This document shows, piece after piece, positions 24,154-32,101 of a stretch of DNA of 36,725 bases. This DNA is from an uncultured Chloroflexota bacterium. Lineage in GTDB: Bacteria; Chloroflexota; Anaerolineae; Anaerolineales; Villigracilaceae. The stretch spans positions 1-36,725 of the forward strand of contig CAIWRB010000300.1 in assembly GCA_903914955.1 (NCBI GenBank). The letters are read 5' to 3'. Below the pieces are notes generated by a model. That model was not told the DNA's origin, ran no database searches, and saw only the letters and a program-made list of their open reading frames with translations. Each line of letters starts with the position of its first letter. The first letter of the stretch is position 1. A program made the position numbers and the translations under genes.

Positions 24154-24897
24154 ATGACGTCAACCATAGAAAGAGAACTCAGCCATAAACCACTAAAGGA
24201 GGAAATATACGACGCGCTCCATCGTCAGATCATCGCGGGTAAATATGTACCCGGAGACTGGTTACGTCAGGAAGATATCGCCACCCAGATGGGAGTCAGC
24301 ATGACACCAGTGCGTGAAGCGCTTGACCTGTTGGTTGCTTCGGGCATTGCTGAACGTGTTCCATACCGCGGCGTACGCGTGCGCGAAATGTCGGCAAAAG
24401 ATGTGGCTGATGCCTACGGGTTGCGGTTGATCCTTGAAGCAATGATCGCTCGGGAAGCCGCGCTGCACATCACGTCTGCGCAGATCGCGAACCTCGAAAA
24501 AATAATGGATGAGATGAAAAAACGGGTCAAGTTAAATGAAATGCCGCAGGAAAGACAGCTAAGCCGCGATTTCCATTTATCGATCGCCGAAGCGTCAGAC
24601 AACGATTTGATGAAAAAACTATATTCCGTTGTTGCGAACGCATTCCCCGATTGGCTGTTGTACGAAGCGATATTCCGCAACCCCGAAATACTTGCAGGCA
24701 GTGTATCTCAAACTTACGAGGAACATTCAGCGATCATGAACGCGCTGATCAGGGGTGACGTGGAAAAAGCCGTCCAAACATCCATAGATCATGTTTTGGA
24801 TTCTGGAAAATGGCTGGAGGATTATCTAAAGATCCCAGCAGAATTATTAAGGGAAAAAGAAAAAGTTGCTATATCATTCATCAAGAGGTCGAAATAG
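24154..24897 (+). CDS. GntR-family regulator, FCD (FadR) type
   Basis: A transcription factor of 247 aa. The N-terminal winged helix-turn-helix (about 14-76) has EEIYDALHRQIIAGKYVPGDWLRQ and MGVSMTPVREALDLL. The C-terminal all-helical FCD ligand domain (about 84-220) has the acidic and His metal-site pattern (RDFHLSIAEASDND; EEHSAIMNALIRGD; SIDHV). FCD regulators bind small carboxylates or amino acids. The gene is 8 nt upstream of the corrinoid protein gene and on its strand, so it is the first gene of the methyltransferase block and probably controls it. No ribosome-binding site is near the ATG: TTGGAG at 24126-24131 is more than 20 nt away. Confidence 0.9.
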   Translation: MTSTIERELSHKPLKEEIYDALHRQIIAGKYVPGDWLRQEDIATQMGVSMTPVREALDLLVASGIAERVPYRGVRVREMSAKDVADAYGLRLILEAMIAREAALHITSAQIANLEKIMDEMKKRVKLNEMPQERQLSRDFHLSIAEASDNDLMKKLYSVVANAFPDWLLYEAIFRNPEILAGSVSQTYEEHSAIMNALIRGDVEKAVQTSIDHVLDSGKWLEDYLKIPAELLREKEKVAISFIKRSK

Positions 24898-24905
24898 GAG
24901 GCTGT

Positions 24906-25562
24906 ATGTCAGAAGAACTGTATAAGGAAATGGCACAAAGCATAATTGACGGGGACTCGGATATCTCCACCGAGCTTGCGAAGAAATCCATCGAGCTGAA
25001 AATGCATCCGTTGGAAACCATCACAAAGGGATTTGTGGTGGGCGTGAATTACATCGGCGATCAGTTCGGCTTGGGTGAAGCGTTCCTGCCTGAACTGGTG
25101 ATGGCTGGCGAGGCGATGAAAGCCGCGATTGCTGTGTTGGAGCCTGAATTGCTCAAACTTGGAGAAACCCGTCAAATGCTGGGACGTGTGGTTCTCGCAA
25201 CTGTTGAAGGTGACATTCACGAGATCGGCAAGACCCTCGTCGGCACGATGTTGAGCGCCTCTGGGTTTGAAGTCGTTGATCTCGGCGTAGATCAACCCGC
25301 CGACAATATTATCGGCAAAGCGCTTGAGATCAACGCTGACATCATCGGTATGAGTGCGCTGTTGACAACAACGATGGTACGTCAACGCGAAGTGATCGAA
25401 GAGCTGGACAAGGAAGGCCTGCGCCCACGAATCAAAGTTATGGTTGGCGGCGCACCGATCACCCGTGATTGGGTCACGAAGATCAAAGCCGATGGATATT
25501 CTGAAGATGCGATCGGCGCAGTAAAGATTGCTAAGGATTTAGTCGGCAAGGGTGATCAGTAA
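24906..25562 (+). CDS. Methyltransferase corrinoid protein (MttC/MtbC-like)
   Basis: A methyl-carrier protein of 218 aa. The N-terminal helical cap (about 1-88; B12-binding_2) covers the cofactor. The Rossmann-like B12 domain has GDIHEIG with His105 as lower axial ligand of cobalt, SALLTTTM (about 150-157) and MVGGAP (about 179-184). This is the classic DxHxxG...S...GG set of base-off/His-on corrinoid proteins. It should receive a methyl group from the MttB proteins and hand it to the pterin methyltransferase at the end of the block. The start is ATG at 24906 with AGGAGG upstream; longer versions overlap the GntR gene. It is the only corrinoid protein in the window. Confidence 0.94.
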   Translation: MSEELYKEMAQSIIDGDSDISTELAKKSIELKMHPLETITKGFVVGVNYIGDQFGLGEAFLPELVMAGEAMKAAIAVLEPELLKLGETRQMLGRVVLATVEGDIHEIGKTLVGTMLSASGFEVVDLGVDQPADNIIGKALEINADIIGMSALLTTTMVRQREVIEELDKEGLRPRIKVMVGGAPITRDWVTKIKADGYSEDAIGAVKIAKDLVGKGDQ

Positions 25563-25625
25563 TTTACCTTGAAATGTCAGTACCAATCAGAGAGAGAAGC
25601 GAGACATAAATCCTCGGGAGGGAAT

Positions 25626-27077
25626 ATGTCTTCTAAAACTATTAAGACCATCAGCAATCCAAAATTAAAACTGGAAGTGTTGACGCAGGAAGAAGTAATA
25701 AAAATTCACGAAACGACTTTACAGATCATTGAAAAAGTCGGAGTGAGATTTCCATCCAAACGCGCGCTGGAGATTTGGGAAGCCAACGGCGCAGACGTGA
25801 ATTATGAAAAAAAGATCGTGCGTGTCAAACCGCACATCATTGAAGATGCACTAAAAAAAGCTCCACCAGCTTATAAACTTGCAGCGCGCGATCCGCAGCA
25901 GGATTTGCTGCTCGATGGCAATCACGTAAATCTCGGAACGGATGGCTGTGGAGTGGAAGTAATTGACATCAACACAGGCGAAAAGCGTACATCTTGCCTG
26001 CAGGATGTACGCGACATTGCCCGAATAGCAGACGCGACCGAAGAAGTGGCGTTCCATTGGGTTGCTGTCTCTGCTCAAGATGCGCCCGTGGAAGCACGTG
26101 GTTTGCATGAATTAAAAGCCGTTTGGGAGAATTCCACCAAACATGTCCAGACCGAGTCTGTTTACAACGTGGAAGAAGCAAAAGCCGCGATTGAGATGGC
26201 TGCATTAATCGTAGGCGGCAAAGATAAACTCCGCGAACGACCCGTTCTCTCCCTTATGCAATGCACCGCCCCCCCGTTAGGTCACGATGGCGGGAGTTTG
26301 GATGCCGCATTATTAGCTGCAGAATTTGGAATCCCAACCGGATTTATGACCATGGCAGCTTGTGCGACAACTGGCCCAACCACCATGGCTGGAAACCTCG
26401 TTGTAGGTAACGCGGAAGTGATCGCAGGAACCGCTCTTTTACAACTCGCGTATCCAGGCGCGCCGGTTTTTTACGCAGCGGCGCAAACAGCCTCCGACCT
26501 GCGCACCGGAGCCTACACGGGTGGCGGCCCCGAGGATTTCCTCTTCGGCGCAGCGACCAACATCCTAGCGGATTTTTACAACATTCCACTTTCGATGGGT
26601 TCCTTTGCTACAGGCGCGAAAGAACCAAATTGGCAGGCTGGACTTGAAGGTAGTTTATCCACATTCATGGCTAGTATTGTCATGTCGGATATGCTGCTCG
26701 GATGCGGATTCTTGCACGGCAGCCGCATCTGGTCTTTTGCAGAGATGATGCTGGACTGTGAAATTTTCTGCATCATCCACAAGATGATGCAGGGTATTGA
26801 AGTCAATGATGAAACTCTTGCGATAGATTCAATTGCGGCAGTCGGCCCAGGCGGACATTACCTCGGTCAGAAACATACCCGCAAACACATGCGTGAGTTA
26901 TTCATGCCGCAATTCATGGATAGACGCCCATATTCTGAATGGGAAACAAAGAAAGATGATGCCCGCGATTGGGCTGTTTCCAAGGCACGCAAGACATTGA
27001 AGGAACATCAACCTGATCCATTGGACGAAAATATCAGCAAGGAAATGGATCGAATTATCAAGTCGGTTGAGAAATAA
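25626..27077 (+). CDS. MttB-superfamily corrinoid methyltransferase 1 (non-pyrrolysine)
   Basis: A substrate:corrinoid methyltransferase of 483 aa in the trimethylamine methyltransferase (MttB, COG5598) superfamily, TIM-barrel fold. Family features are LTQEEVIKIHETTLQIIEKVG at the N-terminus, LQDVRDIARIADA, MAACATTGPTTMAG, and GPGGHYLGQKHTRKHMRE near the C-terminus. No in-frame amber codon occurs, so it is of the non-pyrrolysine type that includes MtgB (glycine betaine), MtpB (proline betaine) and MtcB (carnitine). Its substrate is most likely a quaternary amine. The start is ATG at 25626 with GGGAGG just upstream; a TTG at 25569 would add 19 unlikely residues. The corrinoid protein gene lies 63 nt upstream. 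A hairpin follows the gene. Confidence 0.9.
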   Translation: MSSKTIKTISNPKLKLEVLTQEEVIKIHETTLQIIEKVGVRFPSKRALEIWEANGADVNYEKKIVRVKPHIIEDALKKAPPAYKLAARDPQQDLLLDGNHVNLGTDGCGVEVIDINTGEKRTSCLQDVRDIARIADATEEVAFHWVAVSAQDAPVEARGLHELKAVWENSTKHVQTESVYNVEEAKAAIEMAALIVGGKDKLRERPVLSLMQCTAPPLGHDGGSLDAALLAAEFGIPTGFMTMAACATTGPTTMAGNLVVGNAEVIAGTALLQLAYPGAPVFYAAAQTASDLRTGAYTGGGPEDFLFGAATNILADFYNIPLSMGSFATGAKEPNWQAGLEGSLSTFMASIVMSDMLLGCGFLHGSRIWSFAEMMLDCEIFCIIHKMMQGIEVNDETLAIDSIAAVGPGGHYLGQKHTRKHMRELFMPQFMDRRPYSEWETKKDDARDWAVSKARKTLKEHQPDPLDENISKEMDRIIKSVEK

Positions 27078-27101
27078 AAGCGTTACAAGTTGAAGGTTCA
27101 A

Positions 27102-27145
27102 AGGTACCAAGTCCCTCACTCAATAAACTTGGTACCTGAAATTTT
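27102..27145 (+). terminator. Terminator or attenuator between methyltransferase genes 1 and 2
   Basis: A perfect 11-bp stem (27102-27112 with 27127-27137) around a 14-nt loop is followed by GAAATTTTTATTT. It lies inside the methyltransferase block, so transcription beyond it must be partial read-through or start anew. Confidence 0.65.
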
Positions 27146-27194
27146 TATTTCCTCTCTTTCGCCAAAGAGAATCCAACCCCATTAGAGGCTTCTT

Positions 27195-28673
27195 ATGCAA
27201 CCCAAACTCACACTACTGAGTGATGAAATCATCGCTCGCATTCTTGGAGAAGCCCACGAACTTCTTCTCAAACCTGGCATCAAGGTCCAGAACGCTGAAG
27301 CGCGGGAATTGCTCGCCGAAGCTGGAGCAAAGATCGATCCAGAGACACAGGTCGCGCAAATCCCCGCTACACTTGTCTACAAGGCTCTGGAAAGTGTGCC
27401 GCGTGATTTCTATTTGTACGATTACGATGGAAACCCTACGGTTCATTACGGTGGAGACTCAGTCCACTTTGACCCAGGCTCTTCGGGTATTACGATCCTC
27501 AATCCCGAAACGCTGGAACACGACACCACTGAAACCGAACACCTTATCCGCCTGATAAAAGTTGCCGAGCAACTCCCGCAGTATGACGCTCAATCCACGG
27601 CGGTTATTTGCCACGATGTTCCAAAGGAAATCCAGGATTCATATCGGTTATACCTGGCTTTACTATATTCAAAGAAGCCGATCGTCACGGGTGCTTTCAC
27701 GAACAAGACCGTTCAGGAAATGATCGATATGCTTGTGCTCTTCGAGGGCAGTGCGAAAGCTGCGAGAGAAAAACCGCGCGCCATCTTTGATGTATGCCCA
27801 GCGCCGCCATTGATCTGGTCAAATTTCGGCGCAGGAAATTTGATCGCGCTCGCGCGCGCAGGCGTCCCTGCCGAGATTGTTTCCGTTCCGCTATCAGGAG
27901 CAGCGGCCCCTGTGACCATGCTCGGCACCGTCACCCAGCACACAGCGGAGTGTTTCGCTGGCATCGTCATCCATCAACTTGCACATCCAGGCTCCCCTAT
28001 CGTTTGGGGCGGCGCGGCGGCGATCTTTGATATGCGCAAAGGTGCGACTCCAATGGGGGCAGTGGAAACCGCAATGCTCGATTGTTCGTACGCTCAGGTC
28101 GCGAAAACACTCAACATGCCCACGCACACGTATCTCGGCGCAACAGATTCAAAACTCGTCGATGCACAAGCCGGGCTTGAAAGTGGAATCTCTGCCATGG
28201 TCGGCGCGTTGAGTGGTATCAATATGATCTCTGGTTCAGGCATGCTGGACTTCCTCGCCTGCCATAGCGCAGAAAAACTGGTGCTCGACGCGGAAGGTAT
28301 CGCAATGGCCAAGCGCATGATCGGTGGTGTAAAACTCCACACCGACACGCTCGCCACAGGTTTTTACGACCACAACATCAATTTCAAAGGCGGCGACTTC
28401 CTCAAGCAGAAAGTTACAATGAAACTCTTCCGAGAGGAACAACATTTACCAAGCAGTGTGATTGATCGCGACTCGACCCGAGCCTGGAAAGCCGCAGGCA
28501 GCCTGGATGCCTTTGGTAGATGCAAACTCCGCGTGATCGAATTACTCGCATCATACCGGCGCCCTGAAATTGATCCTGAAAAAGAACGGAGACTCTACGC
28601 TTTCGTGCTGGATCTCGCAAAAAAGTGCGGCCTCGAAGAGTTACCCAAGCTGGAAGATTTTCACCCCGTTTAA
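27195..28673 (+). CDS. MttB-superfamily corrinoid methyltransferase 2 (tandem duplicate)
   Basis: An MttB-superfamily protein of 492 aa, non-pyrrolysine, of a type distinct from copies 1 and 4. Landmarks are KPGIKVQNAEAR, VHFDPGSSGITIL, QYDAQSTAVICHDVP, PPLIWSNFGAGNL, GAAAPVTMLGTVTQHTAE and ALSGINMISGSGMLDF. It should methylate the shared corrinoid protein from an unknown amine. It is about two-thirds identical to copy 3, with long identical DNA stretches, so the pair arose by recent tandem duplication. The ATG has GAGG about 9 nt upstream. It is flanked by hairpins on both sides. Confidence 0.88.
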   Translation: MQPKLTLLSDEIIARILGEAHELLLKPGIKVQNAEARELLAEAGAKIDPETQVAQIPATLVYKALESVPRDFYLYDYDGNPTVHYGGDSVHFDPGSSGITILNPETLEHDTTETEHLIRLIKVAEQLPQYDAQSTAVICHDVPKEIQDSYRLYLALLYSKKPIVTGAFTNKTVQEMIDMLVLFEGSAKAAREKPRAIFDVCPAPPLIWSNFGAGNLIALARAGVPAEIVSVPLSGAAAPVTMLGTVTQHTAECFAGIVIHQLAHPGSPIVWGGAAAIFDMRKGATPMGAVETAMLDCSYAQVAKTLNMPTHTYLGATDSKLVDAQAGLESGISAMVGALSGINMISGSGMLDFLACHSAEKLVLDAEGIAMAKRMIGGVKLHTDTLATGFYDHNINFKGGDFLKQKVTMKLFREEQHLPSSVIDRDSTRAWKAAGSLDAFGRCKLRVIELLASYRRPEIDPEKERRLYAFVLDLAKKCGLEELPKLEDFHPV

Positions 28674-28681
28674 TAAATTTC

Positions 28682-28714
28682 AACTCCAACGGCTGGCGTC
28701 GTTGGAGTTTTATC
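28682..28714 (+). terminator. Terminator-like hairpin between duplicate methyltransferase genes
   Basis: A 10-bp perfect stem (28682-28691 with 28700-28709) has an 8-nt loop and is followed by TTTATC. It lies 8 nt after the stop codon of copy 2 and before the ribosome-binding site of copy 3. The T run is short, so read-through is likely. Confidence 0.6.
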
Positions 28715-28757
28715 ATCCGAAGTCAGAATACTTTGGACTCTATACAGGAGACTTAAT

Positions 28758-30233
28758 ATGCAACCCAAGCTATCTTTGCTCAACGAAGAGTTAATCGAAC
28801 GCATTGTTGAGGAAGCCTATCAATTGATGATGAAACCCGGCATCAAGGTGCAGAATGCCGAAGCAAGGCAACTGCTCGCAGACGCTGGGGCACAAGTGGA
28901 TGAGGAGACGATGGTCGCTCACATTCCAGCTCAGATCGTCAAGAAGGCATTGGAAACAGTCCCCCGCCAGTTTTTTCTTTATGATTACGATGGCAATCCC
29001 ACGGTCCAGTACGGAGGCGACGCGGTTCAATTTGACCCTGGTTCATCCGGCATTTCCATTCTCGTCCCGGAAACTCTGGAGCACAAAACAGCCGAAACCG
29101 AAGATCTGATCCGCATCATTAAGGTCGCCGAGAGTCTGCCGCAATACGATGCACAATCCACAGCGATCGTTTGCCACGATGTTCCAAAAGATATCCATGA
29201 TCTGTATCGGTTGTATCTGGTATTGCTTTATTCAAAGAAACCGATCGTCACGGGGGCATTCACGACCAAGACCGTGCACAATATGATCGACATGCTCGCC
29301 ATCTTCGCGGGCGGGCGGGATAACTTACGTGAACATCCACGCGCAGTATTTGACGCCTGTCCTTCACCTCCTTTGATCTGGTCTAACTTCGGCGCAGGAA
29401 ATTTGATCACGTTGGCACGCGCCGGTGTCCCAGCCGAGATCGTATCCATGCCTTTGGCTGGCGCTGCGGCTCCGGTAACATTGCTCGGCGCAGTCACACA
29501 ACATGCGGCGGAATGTTTATCAGGCATCGCGATCCATCAACTCGCCTACGCTGGTTCCCCCATTGTTTGGGGCGGGGCACCTTCCACATTTGACATGCGT
29601 AAAGGCGGCACACCATTTGGCTCAGTGGAAACAGCCATGATTGATTCATCCTACGCGCAGGTTGGTAAATCGCTCGGCCTGCCAACTCATGCCTATCTCG
29701 GCTCAACCGAATCAAAAATTTTAGACATGCAAGCTGGACTTGAAAGCGGCATGGGGGCAATGATCGGCGCATTGAGTGGTATCAACATGATCTCGGGTTC
29801 GGGCATGGTCGATTCACTGCTTTGCCAAAGCCCCGAGAAACTTGTCATCGACGCGGAAGGTATCGCAATGGCACAGCGCATGCTGCAAGGTATGAAGATC
29901 CACACCGACACGCTCGCCACAGGTTTTTATGAAGGAGTCAATTTCAAAGGCGGTGACTTCCTTAAACAAAAGATCACCATGCAGCTCTTCCAAAAAGAAC
30001 AGCACATGCCAGGCAAAGTGATCGATCGAGACTCGATGCGTGGCTGGAAAGAATCTGGTTCAATGGATACATTCACCCGAGCCAGAATCCGTGTGAAGGA
30101 AATTCTCGCATCCTACCGCCGGCCTGAACTTGATCCTGCCAAAGAAGCGGAACTCCACGCTTATGTCATGGATCTCGCCAAAGAGGCAGGCCTCGAACAG
30201 CTGCCTTTCGTAGAGGAATTTCAACCTGTATGA
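28758..30233 (+). CDS. MttB-superfamily corrinoid methyltransferase 3 (tandem duplicate)
   Basis: A 491-aa sister of copy 2 with the same landmarks: MKPGIKVQNAEAR, VQFDPGSSGISIL, QYDAQSTAIVCHDVP, PPLIWSNFGAGNL, GAAAPVTLLGAVTQHAAE, ALSGINMISGSGMVDS. Differences cluster in the N-terminal helices, the segment after YLGS/ATDSK and the C-terminal tail. This fits divergence in substrate pocket or partner contact, though that is inference. There is no in-frame amber codon. CAGGAG precedes the ATG. Its TGA overlaps the ATG of the S9 peptidase gene (ATGA), so the two are translationally coupled. Confidence 0.88.
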   Translation: MQPKLSLLNEELIERIVEEAYQLMMKPGIKVQNAEARQLLADAGAQVDEETMVAHIPAQIVKKALETVPRQFFLYDYDGNPTVQYGGDAVQFDPGSSGISILVPETLEHKTAETEDLIRIIKVAESLPQYDAQSTAIVCHDVPKDIHDLYRLYLVLLYSKKPIVTGAFTTKTVHNMIDMLAIFAGGRDNLREHPRAVFDACPSPPLIWSNFGAGNLITLARAGVPAEIVSMPLAGAAAPVTLLGAVTQHAAECLSGIAIHQLAYAGSPIVWGGAPSTFDMRKGGTPFGSVETAMIDSSYAQVGKSLGLPTHAYLGSTESKILDMQAGLESGMGAMIGALSGINMISGSGMVDSLLCQSPEKLVIDAEGIAMAQRMLQGMKIHTDTLATGFYEGVNFKGGDFLKQKITMQLFQKEQHMPGKVIDRDSMRGWKESGSMDTFTRARIRVKEILASYRRPELDPAKEAELHAYVMDLAKEAGLEQLPFVEEFQPV

Positions 30234-32071
30234 GCATCCTCAACCTCGCTCAACTTTTACGTGTGCCCCATGTGGACAGCGGCTTAAAATTCGATATTTC
30301 ACCCAACGGGCAGAGGTTGATTTTCTCTTGGAACAAGACCGGTAAGTGGGAACTTTATGATTTGTCTCTGCGAGGGAGGGAGACCAAAGAAATTCCCAAC
30401 TCGACAGATGTTTACGTCACAATAGAGAGCCCCCTCCTCGAAATGATGCCACACATGGAAGGCGCAAAATTCTCACCACTATTTTCACCCGATGGCACTC
30501 AACTCGCTTACGCTTTGGATATTGATGGCAGCGAGTCTTATCAAATAGTCATCCAAGATCTGCAGACAAACATCGCAACCAACCTGACCCCAAATATTGC
30601 TTACGCTCACCAACCTAATTTTTCATGGTCGCCCGACGGAAAAATGCTGGCGGTGCTTTCTGATAAGCACGGGCAATTTGCTTTACACCTGCTCCCCGTC
30701 GACGGGACTTCAGGGCGATTGATAAAAAACGTATTCCATCCGTGCTGGGATGTAAAATGGTCGCCGGATGGTCAATGGATCGCAATCGAAGCCGAGTCGA
30801 CGGCGAGTGATAGAAGTATTTATGTGATGCCAATTAACCGTCCACGAAAAACGGGGAAAAGCAATGTTGCTAAAGTCGCTACTACTCAATTGAAATTGAA
30901 CGCGCAAAATCCTGCGTGGTCACCAGATTCTAAATTTCTTGCTTTCTCCGGAGAAAATGGAGAGTGGCATGATATTGGATTGTTCAATGTAGATTCCCAG
31001 GAAATTACGTGGGTCAATGAATCCGCGGGCGATGACACACAGCCCGCATGGTCGCGGAGCGGGGAATCTATAGGATGGATTCACTCTAATGGCGCAAGAA
31101 CCAGTTTCCAGTTTAAAAGAGGAAATGGTTCAATTGAAGAGAAAAAAATTGGGGATGGCGTTCACTACTTTCCGCAGTTCACATCTGACAGCATTGTAAT
31201 TCTATATGAAGATCCTCAGCATCCATGCGACTTGTGGAAAATAAATCTTGAAGATGGTTCAGTAGGTCAATTATCAAATTCAATGCCAGATGAGTTACGA
31301 AGCGCCGGGATCATTCAACCGGAGGAAGTGTGGTACGCGGGCAAGGATGGCGCGCAAATTCCCGCGTTGTTGTATCGCGCAAAAAACAGCAAGCGGGCTG
31401 TAATCAATATCCATGGCGGGCCTAACTGGTTGTTCCAATTTTTATGGTATCCGATCATGAGCTATATGGTTTCACGCGGCTGGACGGTTCTCGCGCCAAA
31501 TTATCGTGGCTCATCAGGTTATGGAAAGGTATGGCAAAACGCCAGCCGCTACGATATGGGTGGCGTGGACTGCGATGATTGTGCGGCGGGTGCAAATTAT
31601 TTAATCGAAAATGGGCTGGCAGACAAAGATAAGATCGGTGTCACAGGCAGAAGCCATGGTGGTTATTTGACAATGACTTGCATGACCGGTTATCCGGAAT
31701 TATTCGCTGTGGGTTCGGCGGTTGTACCCTTCTTAAATTGGATCAAATCGCATAAAAATTCACGTGAAGATCTGCAGCATTGGAATATTGAAAACATGGG
31801 CGACCCGGATGAGAACCATGAGCTATGGATCGCGCGTTCGCCTTATTTCTTTTTGGATAAAATCAACGCGCCCGTGCAAATGATCTGCGGCGGAAATGAT
31901 GCGCGCTGCCCAGCTTCTGACTCGATCGACGCGCGTGATAAACTTGTCGAACTCGGGAAACAAATAGAGTTGCTACTATACAAAGATGAAGGCCATTCAT
32001 TTTTGAATACCGAAAATATTATTGATTCAGAAATGAACCGCATGGAATTTTTAGCGAAGGTACTGGGTTGA
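30230..32071 (+). CDS. S9-family (prolyl oligopeptidase-like) serine peptidase
   Basis: An S9 peptidase of 613 aa, resembling acylaminoacyl-peptidase or S9C enzymes. The N-terminal part (about 10-355) is a TolB/PD40-type beta-propeller with repeated FSPDG/SWSPDG/WSPDS turns. The C-terminal alpha/beta hydrolase domain has the oxyanion strand INIHGGP, the nucleophile elbow GRSHGG, the Asp region ICGGNDARCP and the catalytic His in KDEGHSF. All of the triad is present. No signal peptide is visible, so it is probably cytoplasmic and acts on small peptides or acylated amino acids. The start overlaps the stop codon of methyltransferase 3 by four bases. A role in releasing the methylated substrate is inferred from context only. 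Confidence 0.88.
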   Translation: MSILNLAQLLRVPHVDSGLKFDISPNGQRLIFSWNKTGKWELYDLSLRGRETKEIPNSTDVYVTIESPLLEMMPHMEGAKFSPLFSPDGTQLAYALDIDGSESYQIVIQDLQTNIATNLTPNIAYAHQPNFSWSPDGKMLAVLSDKHGQFALHLLPVDGTSGRLIKNVFHPCWDVKWSPDGQWIAIEAESTASDRSIYVMPINRPRKTGKSNVAKVATTQLKLNAQNPAWSPDSKFLAFSGENGEWHDIGLFNVDSQEITWVNESAGDDTQPAWSRSGESIGWIHSNGARTSFQFKRGNGSIEEKKIGDGVHYFPQFTSDSIVILYEDPQHPCDLWKINLEDGSVGQLSNSMPDELRSAGIIQPEEVWYAGKDGAQIPALLYRAKNSKRAVINIHGGPNWLFQFLWYPIMSYMVSRGWTVLAPNYRGSSGYGKVWQNASRYDMGGVDCDDCAAGANYLIENGLADKDKIGVTGRSHGGYLTMTCMTGYPELFAVGSAVVPFLNWIKSHKNSREDLQHWNIENMGDPDENHELWIARSPYFFLDKINAPVQMICGGNDARCPASDSIDARDKLVELGKQIELLLYKDEGHSFLNTENIIDSEMNRMEFLAKVLG

Positions 32072-32101
32072 TTCTCACAACATGGAAGGTAAGGAGATTT
32101 T

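Noticed and set aside
24898-24905. Cobalamin riboswitch before the corrinoid protein gene
   Set aside because: Only 8 nt separate it from the GntR gene, and nothing like a B12-box was seen in the region before GntR.
24810-24905. Corrinoid protein start at 24810
   Set aside because: It overlaps the end of the GntR gene by almost 90 nt. The ATG at 24906 has AGGAGG and begins at the family's usual N-terminus.
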